DNA from: Arcticibacter eurypsychrophilus
GTDB taxonomy: Bacteria; Bacteroidota; Bacteroidia; Sphingobacteriales; Sphingobacteriaceae
NCBI RefSeq assembly: GCF_001730525.1
Contig: NZ_MDFN01000011.1
Location: 1-64,000, forward strand
Direction of reading: 5' to 3'
Length of the DNA stretch: 64,000 nucleotides
This document shows positions 17,310 to 26,777 of this stretch, in pieces. The notes under the pieces are model-generated. The model ran no database searches, was not told the origin of the DNA, and saw only the letters and a list, made by a program, of their open reading frames with translations. A program made the position numbers and the translations under genes. Position 1 is the stretch's first letter. The number at the start of each line of letters is the position of its first letter.

Positions 17310-19139
17310 ATGAACCCATTTAGTACACTGGGTATCCGTCATGATATTGTTAATGCCATAACTGATCTGGGATTTGAAACTCCCACGCCAATCCAGGAAC
17401 AATCAATCCCGGTTTTACTTTCAGGCAGCAACGATTTTGTCGGATTAGCCCAAACCGGCACGGGGAAAACTGCCGCGTTCGGCCTCCCCTTATTAGAATT
17501 ATTAGACTTTGACAAAAATTATCCTCAGGCACTTATTTTGTGTCCTACAAGAGAGTTATGTCTTCAGATTACCAACGATCTAAAAAACTATTCGAAGAAC
17601 TTAAGTAATGTAAGTGTAGTTGCCGTATACGGTGGTGCAAGTATTACTGATCAGCTTCGTCAGATTAAACGTGGTGTACAGATCGTTGTCGCTACCCCAG
17701 GCCGTATGCTTGATATTATCAATCGTAAGGCTATTGACTTCTCACAAGTACGTTTCGTCGTATTAGATGAAGCAGATGAGATGCTCAACATGGGTTTCCA
17801 GGAAGATATTGATAGTATACTTTCTACTACCCCTAACGACAAAAAAACATGGTTATTCTCTGCAACTATGCCTGCAGAGGTTCGTCGGATCGCTAAGAAA
17901 TACATGAAGGATCCGCATGAATTAACCATGGGTAAACAAAATACTGGTAATGTTAATATCGAACATGAATATATTATTATTCGTGCCCGTGATAAATATG
18001 CTGCCTTTAAACGTATTGTAGACTTTAATCCAGAGATCTTCGGTATCGTATTTTGTCGTACCAAGCTTGAAACACAAGAAATTGCGGAAGCACTTATTAA
18101 GGACGGTTATAATGCCGATTCTTTACATGGTGATCTTTCTCAACAACAACGTGATAAAGTAATGAAACGTTACCGTGAAAGAGGACTTCAGTTGTTGATT
18201 GCAACGGATGTAGCTGCTCGCGGAATTGACGTAAATGACGTTACTCACGTTATAAATTACTCTCTTCCTGATGAAATTGAGAATTACACGCATAGAAGCG
18301 GACGTACAGGGCGTGCCGGTAAATCGGGTATTTCAATTGCAATCATCAATGCAAAGGAAGTAGGTAAAATCAGACAGATTGAACGTACATTAGGTAAGAA
18401 GTTCACTAAGATTGAAGTTCCAAGTGGATTTGATGTTTGTGAGAAACAACTTTTTGCTCTAATTCATCGTGTTCATAACGTTGAAGTGAATGAAACTCAA
18501 ATGGAGTCTTACATTCAACGCATAATGGATGATCTTTCTGAGATGAGCAAAGAGGAAATAATCAAACGTTTTGCTTCTCTTGAATTCAATCGTTTCCTTG
18601 ATTATTACAAGAATGCCCCTGATTTGAATGCTCCTCTACATGATGATCGTTCAAGTGATCGTGGTGATCGTCCCGAAAGAGGCGAACGTTCTGAAAGATC
18701 AAGTCGTCCGCCTAGTGCTGACTTCACCAGATTGTTTATCAATCTTGGATCTGTAGATGAATTTACCAGAGGCGATATGCTTGGCTTTATTTGTAATAAT
18801 GCCAAGATCAGTGGTAAGTCAATTGGTAAAATCGACTTGAAGGGTGTGTATACATTCTTTGAAGTAGAAAACGCAGTTGCAGAAACCGTTCAACAAAACT
18901 TTAAGTCGGTAGATTTTAAGGGACGTACAGTTCGTATCGAACTTGCTGGTGATCGTGATGGTGGCGGAAGTGGAAGTCGTGAAGGCAGCGGAAGTCGCGA
19001 ACGTCATAGCGGTGGAAGTCATGAACGTAGTGGTGGTGGCGGTGGTTACCGTGATTTTTCTGGCAAACGCAAGGAAGATCGTGGCGGTAGCGGCAGATCT
19101 TCCGGTGGTGGCGATCGTGAACGTCGTAAACGTTACTAA
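17310..19139 (+). CDS. deaD: DEAD-box ATP-dependent RNA helicase (DeaD-like)
   Basis: A 609-residue DEAD-box RNA helicase. Motifs appear in order: Q-motif (FETPTPIQEQSIP), I (AQTGTGKTAAF), Ia (PTRELCLQ), Ib (TPGR), II (LDEADEM), III (SAT), V (ATDVAARGID) and VI (HRSGRTGRAGKSG). A DbpA-type RNA-binding domain follows (about residues 470-545, RLFINLGSVDEFTRGDMLGF), then a Gly/Ser/Arg-rich low-complexity tail (about 548-609) that probably binds RNA non-specifically. Such proteins help ribosome assembly and mRNA decay, often at low temperature. It stands alone between a promoter element and a terminator. Confidence 0.95.
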   Translation: MNPFSTLGIRHDIVNAITDLGFETPTPIQEQSIPVLLSGSNDFVGLAQTGTGKTAAFGLPLLELLDFDKNYPQALILCPTRELCLQITNDLKNYSKNLSNVSVVAVYGGASITDQLRQIKRGVQIVVATPGRMLDIINRKAIDFSQVRFVVLDEADEMLNMGFQEDIDSILSTTPNDKKTWLFSATMPAEVRRIAKKYMKDPHELTMGKQNTGNVNIEHEYIIIRARDKYAAFKRIVDFNPEIFGIVFCRTKLETQEIAEALIKDGYNADSLHGDLSQQQRDKVMKRYRERGLQLLIATDVAARGIDVNDVTHVINYSLPDEIENYTHRSGRTGRAGKSGISIAIINAKEVGKIRQIERTLGKKFTKIEVPSGFDVCEKQLFALIHRVHNVEVNETQMESYIQRIMDDLSEMSKEEIIKRFASLEFNRFLDYYKNAPDLNAPLHDDRSSDRGDRPERGERSERSSRPPSADFTRLFINLGSVDEFTRGDMLGFICNNAKISGKSIGKIDLKGVYTFFEVENAVAETVQQNFKSVDFKGRTVRIELAGDRDGGGSGSREGSGSRERHSGGSHERSGGGGGYRDFSGKRKEDRGGSGRSSGGGDRERRKRY

Positions 19140-19151
19140 TAATATATAGTT

Positions 19152-19184
19152 AAAAAGACCGTTGATTTAATTAACGGTCTTTTT
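19152..19184. terminator. rho-independent terminator
   Basis: 12-base arms (19152-19163 and 19173-19184) with core GACCGTT/AACGGTC, a nine-base loop and a T7 tract. It ends the helicase gene and, from the A tract on the other side, the convergent small membrane-protein gene. Confidence 0.88.
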
Positions 19185-19204
19185 TTATGTTCAATATTTT
19201 TTAG

Positions 19205-19468
19205 CTAATCCGTCAGATAGATGCGTTTGCCAGCAAGGTTTTCATAGAACTGACGATCGTACATATCGATGTAGATGTCTTCGCCATTTGGACCTTTGGC
19301 ATTGTTCAGGAGGTTATCTTTTAGTCTATTGCCGTATCTAATGAGACGGTTCCCTATTCCCTTAGCTGAATTCAGCAATTCGTCAGTCTCGTCTTTTTTG
19401 AGAATAAGAGCAACTATTGTAGCTGCTGCTGCTCCTGCAACTACTCCCCAAATGATCATATTTTTCAT
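19205..19468 (-). CDS. YtxH-like small membrane protein
   Basis: An 87-residue protein with one N-terminal transmembrane helix (about residues 4-24, IIWGVVAGAAAATIVALIL) directly followed by KKDETDELL and an amphipathic segment (GNRLIRYGNRLKDNLLN). This is the layout of YtxH-domain general-stress proteins. The C-terminus is acidic and aromatic (EDIYIDMYDRQFYENL). Family assignment is by layout only. It follows gpsA by 53 bases on the same strand. Confidence 0.6.
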   Translation of the reverse strand: MKNMIIWGVVAGAAAATIVALILKKDETDELLNSAKGIGNRLIRYGNRLKDNLLNNAKGPNGEDIYIDMYDRQFYENLAGKRIYLTD

Positions 19469-19521
19469 GGCTGTATTATTTTTTGAATTAACAATACAGT
19501 CCCTTGTAAGTTTGATAAAAA

Positions 19522-20526
19522 TTAGGAAAGTTGATCTGCCAGCAATTTCATCTCAATAGAAGGAGAATGACCCTCGTATAAAATTGCATAAACTGCTCTG
19601 CAAATAGGCATGTTTACTTTAAATTGCTTGTTGATATAATGTAATGATTTTGATGCATAATAGCCTTCAGCAACCATATTCATCTCCAATTGGGCCGAAC
19701 GTACATTATACCCTTTGCCAATCATATTTCCGAATGTTCTATTTCTACTGAACTGAGAATAGGCAGTAACTAATAAGTCGCCCAAATAAGCTGACTCTTT
19801 AATATCGCGGTCAATAGGATGTACTATATCTACAAAACGACTTATTTCCCTTATTGCGTTTGAGATAAGAACGGATTGAAAATTATCACCATAACCTACA
19901 CCATGACAAATTCCACTAGCCACAGCATAGATGTTTTTTAGTACAGCAGCATACTCTGTTCCATAAATATCATCAGATATATTCGTTTTAATGTATCGTG
20001 TATTTATAAGAGCTGCAAATTGAGTAGCTAATTCACAATTGGGCGAGGCGACAGTTAAATAGGATAATTTCTCTAGTGCCACTTCTTCTGCATGACAAGG
20101 ACCGCTTAGAACGATGATATCCTCAAAAGGAACCTCAAATGTTTTGTTAATAAATTCTCCCACAATCATATTTTCTTCCGGAACAAAACCTTTTATTGCA
20201 GAGATAACCTTTTTTCCTTTGAAGCTGGATGGTGATAAGCAGGAAAGGGCATTTTTTAAAAAGGCAGCGGGGATATTTAACAGGATGATTTCACATTTAG
20301 ATACAATATTGTTTAAATCATTGCTGATATTTTCAGTCGGAACTTTAATTTCAACTGAGCTTAAATAACTTGCGTTATGCTTGTATGTTTTTATATATTG
20401 GATATTTTCCTTGTCCCGCATCCACCAGAATATTTCTTTCGGACTGTGATTATCGGATAGCATTTTAATGTTTGCTGTTGCCCAGCTTCCTCCTCCGATA
20501 ACTGCTATTTTTATAATTTGATCCAT
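19522..20526 (-). CDS. gpsA: glycerol-3-phosphate dehydrogenase [NAD(P)+]
   Basis: GpsA reduces dihydroxyacetone phosphate to sn-glycerol-3-phosphate for phospholipid synthesis. The 334-residue protein opens with the Rossmann motif IAVIGGGSWATA, has LSGPCHAEEVA (the family signature, SGPxxAxE), the catalytic-lysine region EYAAVLKNIYAVASGICHGVGYGDN, and RNRTFGNMIGKGYNV. GGGSWATA matches the usual GxGSWGTA. No close operon partner other than the small YtxH-like gene downstream. Confidence 0.95.
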   Translation of the reverse strand: MDQIIKIAVIGGGSWATANIKMLSDNHSPKEIFWWMRDKENIQYIKTYKHNASYLSSVEIKVPTENISNDLNNIVSKCEIILLNIPAAFLKNALSCLSPSSFKGKKVISAIKGFVPEENMIVGEFINKTFEVPFEDIIVLSGPCHAEEVALEKLSYLTVASPNCELATQFAALINTRYIKTNISDDIYGTEYAAVLKNIYAVASGICHGVGYGDNFQSVLISNAIREISRFVDIVHPIDRDIKESAYLGDLLVTAYSQFSRNRTFGNMIGKGYNVRSAQLEMNMVAEGYYASKSLHYINKQFKVNMPICRAVYAILYEGHSPSIEMKLLADQLS

Positions 20527-20583
20527 AATTGATATACACGCAAGTTTACGAATTATTAGGTATAACTGTAAGCCCTGGTGTTA

Positions 20584-20625
20584 AAGAAAAAGGTACTGTT
20601 TCTTTGGAAACAGTACCTTTTTCTT
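20584..20625. terminator. bidirectional rho-independent terminator-like hairpin
   Basis: Perfect 19-base arms (20584-20602 and 20607-20625) with loop TTTG, bounded by A- and T-rich tracts. It sits between the gpsA start and the end of the efflux-adaptor gene, both on the minus strand, so it most likely ends the adaptor/TolC transcript. Confidence 0.88.
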
Positions 20626-20685
20626 ATTGATCAGCTGAAAATCCAGGTAATTAATAAATATTGAATTAGTATATAGGGGATAAAA

Positions 20686-22026
20686 TTACTTTTTAGCCTC
20701 TCCTTCAAATAATTTATCTTTGCCTACCTTCTCAACAACTATACTATCCTTTAATGTTTTAGATATAGCACTAAAAGGCGCAGAGACAATTTCTTCATTT
20801 CCTTTAAGTCCGGACAATACCTGTATGTAGGTGTCATTCTGAATACCTGTGGTAACAGCAATCTGTCTTACCAGGCCATTTTTATAAACAAACACATATT
20901 CTTTCACATCCGGCTTGTCTTTATCTTTTTTAGCAGTCTTACTGGCATTCATATTTACATCTTCCCTGGTAGTGACCGATTGGATCGGTACGGCAGTCCC
21001 CGATGCTTTTTTTGTTTGAATATCAACAGTAGCTGATAATCCTGGGAGAAAAGGAGATTTCTCTTTATCCCTGTTTCTCATGTATGAAGCGTAAGATTCG
21101 GGCAGGATCCTAATTTTAACACTAAAATTAGTCACCTGGTCTGTGCTTTCACCAACAACATTTGCTGAGCTTGCGATCTCAGTTACCTTTCCCTGAAATT
21201 TCTTTTCTTGAAAAGCGTCGACTTCTATATCTGCAAGGTTGCCAATGGCGACACGGTTAATGTCGTTTTCATTCACATTCACATTTACTTCCATGGAGTT
21301 GAGATTAGAAATACGCATGATTTCTGTACCGGCCATTTGGGCAGTACCAACAACCCTTTCCCCAAGTTCTACAGATAGTTTGGACACCACACCATCTACA
21401 GGAGCATAAATAATGGTACGATCAAGATTGTCAGCAGCCTCTTTAACTACAGCTTGGGACTGTTCAACACCATATTTTGATCCAATAATATTTTGTTTTA
21501 ATGCTTCCAGATTAGCTTTAGCACTTTGGTACTCAGCTAATGCTACATCATTTTCAGCCGCAGAAAGTACTTTTTGTTTATATAACTCAACACTCCTTTT
21601 ATAACTCGCCTGGGTGTTTCTAAAAGTAGCTTCAGCTTGTAAAAGTTGTTGTTGGGCTCCTGCTAGAGAGGCACGCTGTGTATTAAGCGATGCAACTGCC
21701 CGATTGTAACCTGATTGCAAAATATCCGGTCTGATCTTACATAAAAGCTTTCCCTTCTTTACAACATCACCTTCCTTTACTTCAAGTTCCACTATTTCAC
21801 CCGATACTTCAGAGCTTAATTTAACTTCAATTTCAGCTTGTACTTTTCCACTCGCTGATACTGTTTCGGTAATATTTCTTTTTTGCACCTTTTCCGTTGC
21901 AACCATTGTCTTATCACCAGATCCGATCCACCCCATTTTAAAAGCAATTCCTAACACAATGATTAATAGGACAACGCCAATTATTACAAACTTGAGGGTG
22001 TTTTTTTTCTTTTTTTTCTGTTCCAT
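20686..22026 (-). CDS. HlyD/MacA-type efflux periplasmic adaptor
   Basis: A 446-residue membrane-fusion protein linking an inner-membrane pump to TolC. A poly-lysine N-terminus is followed by one transmembrane helix (about residues 11-32, KFVIIGVVLLIIVLGIAFKM). Then come a first biotinyl-lipoyl half (VKLSSEVSGEIVELEVKEGDVVKKGKLL), a long helical hairpin (about 110-200, Gln/Ala-rich), the second lipoyl half (TIIYAPVDGVVSKLSVELGERVVG), and beta-barrel and membrane-proximal domains. The pattern fits MacA-like adaptors of ABC pumps at least as well as RND adaptors. It is 18 bases downstream of the TolC gene; no pump gene is adjacent. Confidence 0.9.
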   Translation of the reverse strand: MEQKKKKKNTLKFVIIGVVLLIIVLGIAFKMGWIGSGDKTMVATEKVQKRNITETVSASGKVQAEIEVKLSSEVSGEIVELEVKEGDVVKKGKLLCKIRPDILQSGYNRAVASLNTQRASLAGAQQQLLQAEATFRNTQASYKRSVELYKQKVLSAAENDVALAEYQSAKANLEALKQNIIGSKYGVEQSQAVVKEAADNLDRTIIYAPVDGVVSKLSVELGERVVGTAQMAGTEIMRISNLNSMEVNVNVNENDINRVAIGNLADIEVDAFQEKKFQGKVTEIASSANVVGESTDQVTNFSVKIRILPESYASYMRNRDKEKSPFLPGLSATVDIQTKKASGTAVPIQSVTTREDVNMNASKTAKKDKDKPDVKEYVFVYKNGLVRQIAVTTGIQNDTYIQVLSGLKGNEEIVSAPFSAISKTLKDSIVVEKVGKDKLFEGEAKK

Positions 22027-22044
22027 TTTTATGGCGTTTCTATC

Positions 22045-23493
22045 TTAAAATGTTAGTGGTTTACCCAGGTAAAAATCTATAATTTTATTTCTAAAGATCA
22101 GATCATATCGTGCCTGAATGACATCAAATTCTTTTTGATTGAGATCTGTTTGAGCTTGATTGAAGTCTAAAGAATTAACCAGTCCTACTCCATATCTCTT
22201 ACTGATGGCATCAAAAGCCGCTTTGGAAGATTCGAAGGCACTGTTAGCTGATTTAAACCTACTATCTGCAGCCCTAAGATCCGTTACTGCCTGATAAATA
22301 ATCTTATTGAAATTATTCCTGGCAAGCTGTTCTGTTACTTGTGCATTTTGATACGTGATTTTTGCTCTCCGTACGTTAATACGGGCAGAATAGCTGTTGA
22401 AAATAGGAATACTGAGTGTGAATCCGAGCGCTTGATTGAAATTTTCATTCAACTGATCATTGAAGTTTGTTCGCTCAAATGTATTATTGAATTCAGGAGT
22501 TAGTATCCTTTGATTCGTTCCTTCCAGAAAGCCGATTACTGTATTTTGGCCGGTTAACTCAGTGCTTACCAGGTGTTGCCGGTTGTTAGAATAGCCTGAT
22601 CCCAGACTTCCCTGAAAGGTAAGGCGGGGATATAAAGCTGCTTTAGCCACATCAACAGACTTAAAAGCAGCAAGAGAGCGATTCTTAGCCAGTTGAATAT
22701 CCGGATAATTGTCAGCCGCTTTAGTGTAAATTTCCGCGGCAGCATAATTGGAGTTAATATCTCCTATTTGATCGATAACTGGCTTTTCTACACTAAAATC
22801 TTGTGCAGGATCCCTTTCCATTAGCTGAGCAAGATTAAGCTTGGCTATATCAAGTTGATTTTTTGCATTGGTTACATTCAATTCAGCTGTAGCAAATTGT
22901 GCTTTAGCCTGCGAAAGATCTGCCAGCGTTTTACTGCCTACCTTAAACTGTTTGTCTTCTCTGTCCAGTTGCAACTGTGATAGCTGCAATTGTTGAATTG
23001 ATGCCTTAAGTAAATCTTCATAACTCAATACCTGCAGGTAAGTGGTAACAACTGTAAGGGAAAGATCGTTCTTGATTTTTCGCGTATTACTTTTATCGGC
23101 CTCTAACTGATATTTAAATTGTGATATTTGATGCCATAACCTGAAACCCTGGAAAATGGGCACTGAAGTGCTAAGTGATCCATTTGAATTGGTGGTTTTC
23201 TGATTGACGAACTGATAAGTCAAAGGGTCTACATTTCGTCCAAAGTTAAAATTTAGATTTGCTCCTCCATTTAAAGTAGGATAAAAATATAACTTTGATT
23301 CAATCAAATCCTCTTTTGATAAAGATTCACTGAGCTGAGCTTGCTTGATTTGTAAATTGTTTTTTAATGTAAGGTCTACGGCCTGTTCCAGTGTAATCTT
23401 TTCCTGGGCGTCGGCAATACCTGAAATAAGCAAACAACATGCAAATGCAAGTGTAGTTATAGGGTGGTTATAGGATTTTTTTTTGATGGTCAT
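22045..23493 (-). CDS. TolC family outer-membrane efflux protein
   Basis: A 482-residue TolC-like protein with a signal peptide (residues 1-29, ending GIADAQ). It has two repeats of the outer-membrane efflux domain: EKITLEQAVDLTLKNNLQIKQAQ at the start of the first, YPDIQLAKNRSLAAFKSVDVAKAALYPRL at the start of the second, the latter with the usual AxxxLYPxL. Long heptad-like helices (QLSQLQLDREDKQFKVGS) are the periplasmic tunnel. It forms the outer channel for the adaptor encoded just downstream. The partner pump must lie elsewhere in the genome. Confidence 0.92.
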   Translation of the reverse strand: MTIKKKSYNHPITTLAFACCLLISGIADAQEKITLEQAVDLTLKNNLQIKQAQLSESLSKEDLIESKLYFYPTLNGGANLNFNFGRNVDPLTYQFVNQKTTNSNGSLSTSVPIFQGFRLWHQISQFKYQLEADKSNTRKIKNDLSLTVVTTYLQVLSYEDLLKASIQQLQLSQLQLDREDKQFKVGSKTLADLSQAKAQFATAELNVTNAKNQLDIAKLNLAQLMERDPAQDFSVEKPVIDQIGDINSNYAAAEIYTKAADNYPDIQLAKNRSLAAFKSVDVAKAALYPRLTFQGSLGSGYSNNRQHLVSTELTGQNTVIGFLEGTNQRILTPEFNNTFERTNFNDQLNENFNQALGFTLSIPIFNSYSARINVRRAKITYQNAQVTEQLARNNFNKIIYQAVTDLRAADSRFKSANSAFESSKAAFDAISKRYGVGLVNSLDFNQAQTDLNQKEFDVIQARYDLIFRNKIIDFYLGKPLTF

Positions 23494-23538
23494 TCCTCAA
23501 CTAATAAATTTGTAGTATTGCACGTATCCTAACATAAT

Positions 23539-24156
23539 ATGTATCTCGTTAAAACTCCTGCCTGGCTAAGATTAATCTATCCTTCTCTAATGTGGAGGAA
23601 GTTAAACGATTCAAATAAAATATATATCACCTTTGACGATGGTCCTATTCCCATTGTTACACCTTTTGTTATAAAAACGCTAAAATTATATAAAGCTCCT
23701 GCTACGTTTTTCTGTATAGGTGATAATATACGTAAGCATCCTGAAGTATTTCAGCAGTTGCTTGATGAAGGATATAGTATCGGAAATCATACCTTTAGTC
23801 ATTTAAAGGGCTGGATCACAGATGATGAGGTGTATCTCCAAAATATAAAGAAATGCAACCTATTAGTGAAATCTAACCTGTTCAGGCCTCCTTATGGGAA
23901 GATAAAAAGGTCGCAGATTGAACTATTGAAAAAAGAATATCCGGATTTAAACATTGTGATGTGGGATATCCTAACGGGTGATTTTGACGAGAACCTAAGT
24001 CCCGAAACCTGCCTCAAAAGAGTGCTACACGCTACCCGACCGGGATCTATTATTGTTTTTCATGATAGTTTGAAAGCTTTGGAGCGACTGCAATATGTAC
24101 TCCCCCGAGCACTTGAATATTGGTCCCAAAAAGGGTATCAATTTGAAAAGCTCTAA
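23539..24156 (+). CDS. polysaccharide deacetylase (NodB homology) family protein
   Basis: A 205-residue carbohydrate esterase 4 enzyme. Motifs: TFDDGP (catalytic Asp and metal Asp), HTFSH (metal histidines), RPPYG, MWDILTGDF and IIVFHDS (catalytic His). It could deacetylate peptidoglycan or a surface glycan. There is no obvious signal peptide; the first hydrophobic segment is weak, so export is uncertain. It is divergent from the TolC gene by 45 bases. The 3' end (tail GYQFEKL) is partly duplicated 66 bases downstream. Confidence 0.9.
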   Translation: MYLVKTPAWLRLIYPSLMWRKLNDSNKIYITFDDGPIPIVTPFVIKTLKLYKAPATFFCIGDNIRKHPEVFQQLLDEGYSIGNHTFSHLKGWITDDEVYLQNIKKCNLLVKSNLFRPPYGKIKRSQIELLKKEYPDLNIVMWDILTGDFDENLSPETCLKRVLHATRPGSIIVFHDSLKALERLQYVLPRALEYWSQKGYQFEKL

Positions 24157-24224
24157 AATAATGGCAGTATGGACATGCTAACTGGGTTGTTTCTATTGAG
24201 GTACCAATTTAAAAAACTCTAAAA
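24134..24224. repeat. imperfect direct repeat of the deacetylase 3' end
   Basis: Bases 24134-24158, which include the deacetylase stop codon, recur at 24200-24224 with 22 of 25 identical; all three differences are transitions. The second copy would read RYQFKKL-stop, a relic of the GYQFEKL-stop tail. Confidence 0.7.
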
Positions 24225-24338
24225 GGAACACTTATTGCCGTATAATCCAAAGAATCAGCTCTAAATATTTCTGTTAACAAGAACTTTTCCAAATAATAAT
24301 TGTCCTATCTGGATGGGTGACCTGTCATCCATTTTTTG

Positions 24339-24372
24339 TAATTTCGCAAGAGCTCAACTCAATGGAGTTGAG
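24339..24372 (+). promoter_or_regulatory. possible promoter and leader hairpin of the aconitase gene
   Basis: TAATTTCG (24339-24346) differs from the -7 consensus TAnnTTTG at one base. A perfect 8-base hairpin follows at once (arms 24353-24360 and 24365-24372, loop AATG), placing a strong stem at the very 5' end of the transcript, 35 bases before the ATG. A role in mRNA stability or regulation is possible. Confidence 0.4.
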
Positions 24373-24406
24373 TTTTAAATGTAAACCCCTTAATAATAAA
24401 CTCACA

Positions 24407-26665
24407 ATGGCATTTGATATAGAAATGATCCAGAAGGTTTACAGCAATTTGGAAAGCCGTATTGAAGCTGCCAAAAAAGTTGTTGGAAAACCCCTTACCC
24501 TAACAGAAAAAATTCTTTATTCGCATCTATGGAGTGGTAATGCCGAAGAAGCTTACGGTCGCGGTACCTCTTACGTGGATTTTGCACCTGACCGTGTAGC
24601 CATGCAAGACGCAACTGCTCAAATGGCTTTGTTGCAATTTATGCAAGCTGGCAGGCCTCAGGTTGCAGTTCCTTCTACTGTGCACTGCGACCATTTGATC
24701 CAGGCAAAAATAGGAGCTACAGAAGATTTAGAAATTGCGAACAATACGAACAAAGAAGTTTACGACTTCCTTTCTTCGGTATGTAATAAATATGGACTTG
24801 GTTTTTGGAAGCCAGGAGCAGGGATCATTCATCAGGTAGTATTAGAAAACTACGCTTTCCCTGGTGGATTGATGATTGGTACTGATTCGCATACCCCTAA
24901 TGCAGGTGGATTAGGCATGATTGCTATAGGTGTTGGTGGTGCTGATGCTTGTGATGTTATGGCTGGCTTCGCCTGGGAGCTTAAGTTCCCTAAACTGATC
25001 GGTGTTAAATTAACCGGTAAGTTGTCAGGCTGGGCATCTGCTAAAGATGTTATCCTGAAAGTTGCTGGTGTGTTAACCGTTAAAGGCGGTACAGGTTGTA
25101 TCGTTGAATACTTTGGAGAAGGAGCACGTTCTTTGTCTGCAACCGGTAAAGCGACCATCTGCAATATGGGAGCTGAAATTGGTGCTACAACATCTGTTTT
25201 TGGATACGATAAAAAAGCGGAAATTTATCTGCGCGGAACAGGAAGGGCAGAAATTGCCGATCTTGCTAACCAGGTAAGCGCCCATTTAACAGGTGATGAT
25301 GAAGTGTATGCTAACCCTGAGCTTTATTTCGATCAGGTAATAGAAATTGACCTCGACACACTTGAACCTCATATTAACGGCCCTTTTACTCCCGATTTAG
25401 CATGGCCTATTTCTCAGTTTGCAGCAGCAGTTAAAGAACATAACTGGCCGGCAAAACTTGAAGTTGGTTTGATCGGTTCTTGTACCAACTCTTCTTACGA
25501 AGATATTACAAGGGCAGCATCTCTAGCTCAACAAGCGGTAGACAAACACCTGATTGCAAAAGCAGAATATACAGTAACTCCTGGATCGGAATTAGTGAGA
25601 TATACCGTAGAGCGCGATGGTTATCTGGATACATTTGAAAAGATTGGCGGTGTAGTATTAGCCAATGCATGTGGTCCTTGTATAGGTCAATGGGCTCGTC
25701 ATACTGATGATCCTACCCGCAGAAACTCCATTATAACCTCATTTAACAGGAACTTCGCCAAACGAAATGATGGTAATCCCAATACACATGCTTTTGTAGC
25801 ATCTCCTGAAATCGTAACAGCTTTGGCTATTGCGGGAGACCTGACATTTAATCCGCTAACAGATTTTCTGATTAATGAAAATGGTGAATCAGTTAAACTG
25901 GAAGAACCTCAAGGTATAGAAATGCCAATTAAGGGATTTGCAGTGGAAGATGCAGGTTACCAGGAACCAGCTGAAGATGGTACTGCTGTTGAAGTACTTG
26001 TTGATGAAAAATCCAGCAGACTGCAACTTCTTGCACCTTTCCCTGCTTGGGAAGGCGTTGATCTTAAAGGGCTGAAATTATTAATTAAAGCAAAAGGCAA
26101 GTGTACTACCGACCATATCTCTATGGCAGGACCTTGGTTGAAATTCAGAGGACACATTGACAATATTTCTAATAATATGTTGATCGGTGCGATGAATTAC
26201 TATACAGATCAAACCGATTCAGTCAAGAATCAACTGACTGGCGTATATGGTCCTGTTCCAGCTACTCAACGTGCTTATAAAGCAGCAGGTATTGGAACAA
26301 TTGTAGTTGGTGATGAAAACTATGGAGAGGGATCTTCACGTGAACACGCTGCTATGGAGCCCCGTCATTTAGGAGTTCGGGTTATATTGGTTAAATCTTT
26401 TGCCCGAATCCACGAAACAAATCTTAAAAAACAAGGAATGCTGGGTATCACGTTTGATGACCCTGCAGATTATAATAAGGTTCAGGAAAATGATGTAATT
26501 GACATTGAGGGATTGACTTCTTTTGCTCCTGAAAAACAACTTCATGTTGTACTTCACCATGGTGATGGAAAGTCTGAGTCTTTTGCTGTTAACCATACCT
26601 ACAATCAACAACAGATTGAATGGTTTAAAGCTGGTGCTGCGCTGAATATCATAAGGATGAAATAA
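24407..26665 (+). CDS. acnA: aconitate hydratase
   Basis: Aconitase isomerises citrate to isocitrate in the TCA cycle through a [4Fe-4S] cluster. The protein shows the cluster ligands in [11 protein letters not shown] (first Cys) and [10 protein letters not shown] (CxxC). It also has [41 protein letters not shown] and the swivelling-domain motif [15 protein letters not shown]. The frame is open for 30 more codons upstream (to 24317), but [12 protein letters not shown] at 24407 gives the family N-terminus and 752 residues. The layout is that of the mitochondrial-type enzyme. The gene symbol is a generic choice. Confidence 0.95.
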   Translation: MAFDIEMIQKVYSNLESRIEAAKKVVGKPLTLTEKILYSHLWSGNAEEAYGRGTSYVDFAPDRVAMQDATAQMALLQFMQAGRPQVAVPSTVHCDHLIQAKIGATEDLEIANNTNKEVYDFLSSVCNKYGLGFWKPGAGIIHQVVLENYAFPGGLMIGTDSHTPNAGGLGMIAIGVGGADACDVMAGFAWELKFPKLIGVKLTGKLSGWASAKDVILKVAGVLTVKGGTGCIVEYFGEGARSLSATGKATICNMGAEIGATTSVFGYDKKAEIYLRGTGRAEIADLANQVSAHLTGDDEVYANPELYFDQVIEIDLDTLEPHINGPFTPDLAWPISQFAAAVKEHNWPAKLEVGLIGSCTNSSYEDITRAASLAQQAVDKHLIAKAEYTVTPGSELVRYTVERDGYLDTFEKIGGVVLANACGPCIGQWARHTDDPTRRNSIITSFNRNFAKRNDGNPNTHAFVASPEIVTALAIAGDLTFNPLTDFLINENGESVKLEEPQGIEMPIKGFAVEDAGYQEPAEDGTAVEVLVDEKSSRLQLLAPFPAWEGVDLKGLKLLIKAKGKCTTDHISMAGPWLKFRGHIDNISNNMLIGAMNYYTDQTDSVKNQLTGVYGPVPATQRAYKAAGIGTIVVGDENYGEGSSREHAAMEPRHLGVRVILVKSFARIHETNLKKQGMLGITFDDPADYNKVQENDVIDIEGLTSFAPEKQLHVVLHHGDGKSESFAVNHTYNQQQIEWFKAGAALNIIRMK

Positions 26666-26695
26666 GAGGTTTAGAATCTTCAGTTAATTCAATAA

Positions 26696-26731
26696 TATAA
26701 AAGTCCCGGTCAATTGACTGGGACTTTTATA
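26696..26731. terminator. bidirectional terminator between aconitase and sucD
   Basis: 17-base arms (26696-26712 and 26715-26731) with core AAAAGTCCCGGTCA and one G-U pair, two-base loop, flanked by AT-rich sequence. The two genes are convergent, so it can serve both. Confidence 0.85.
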
Positions 26732-26777
26732 TTATATAGCTAATTGAAGATTATTATCCAGCTATTGAAAAATTACC

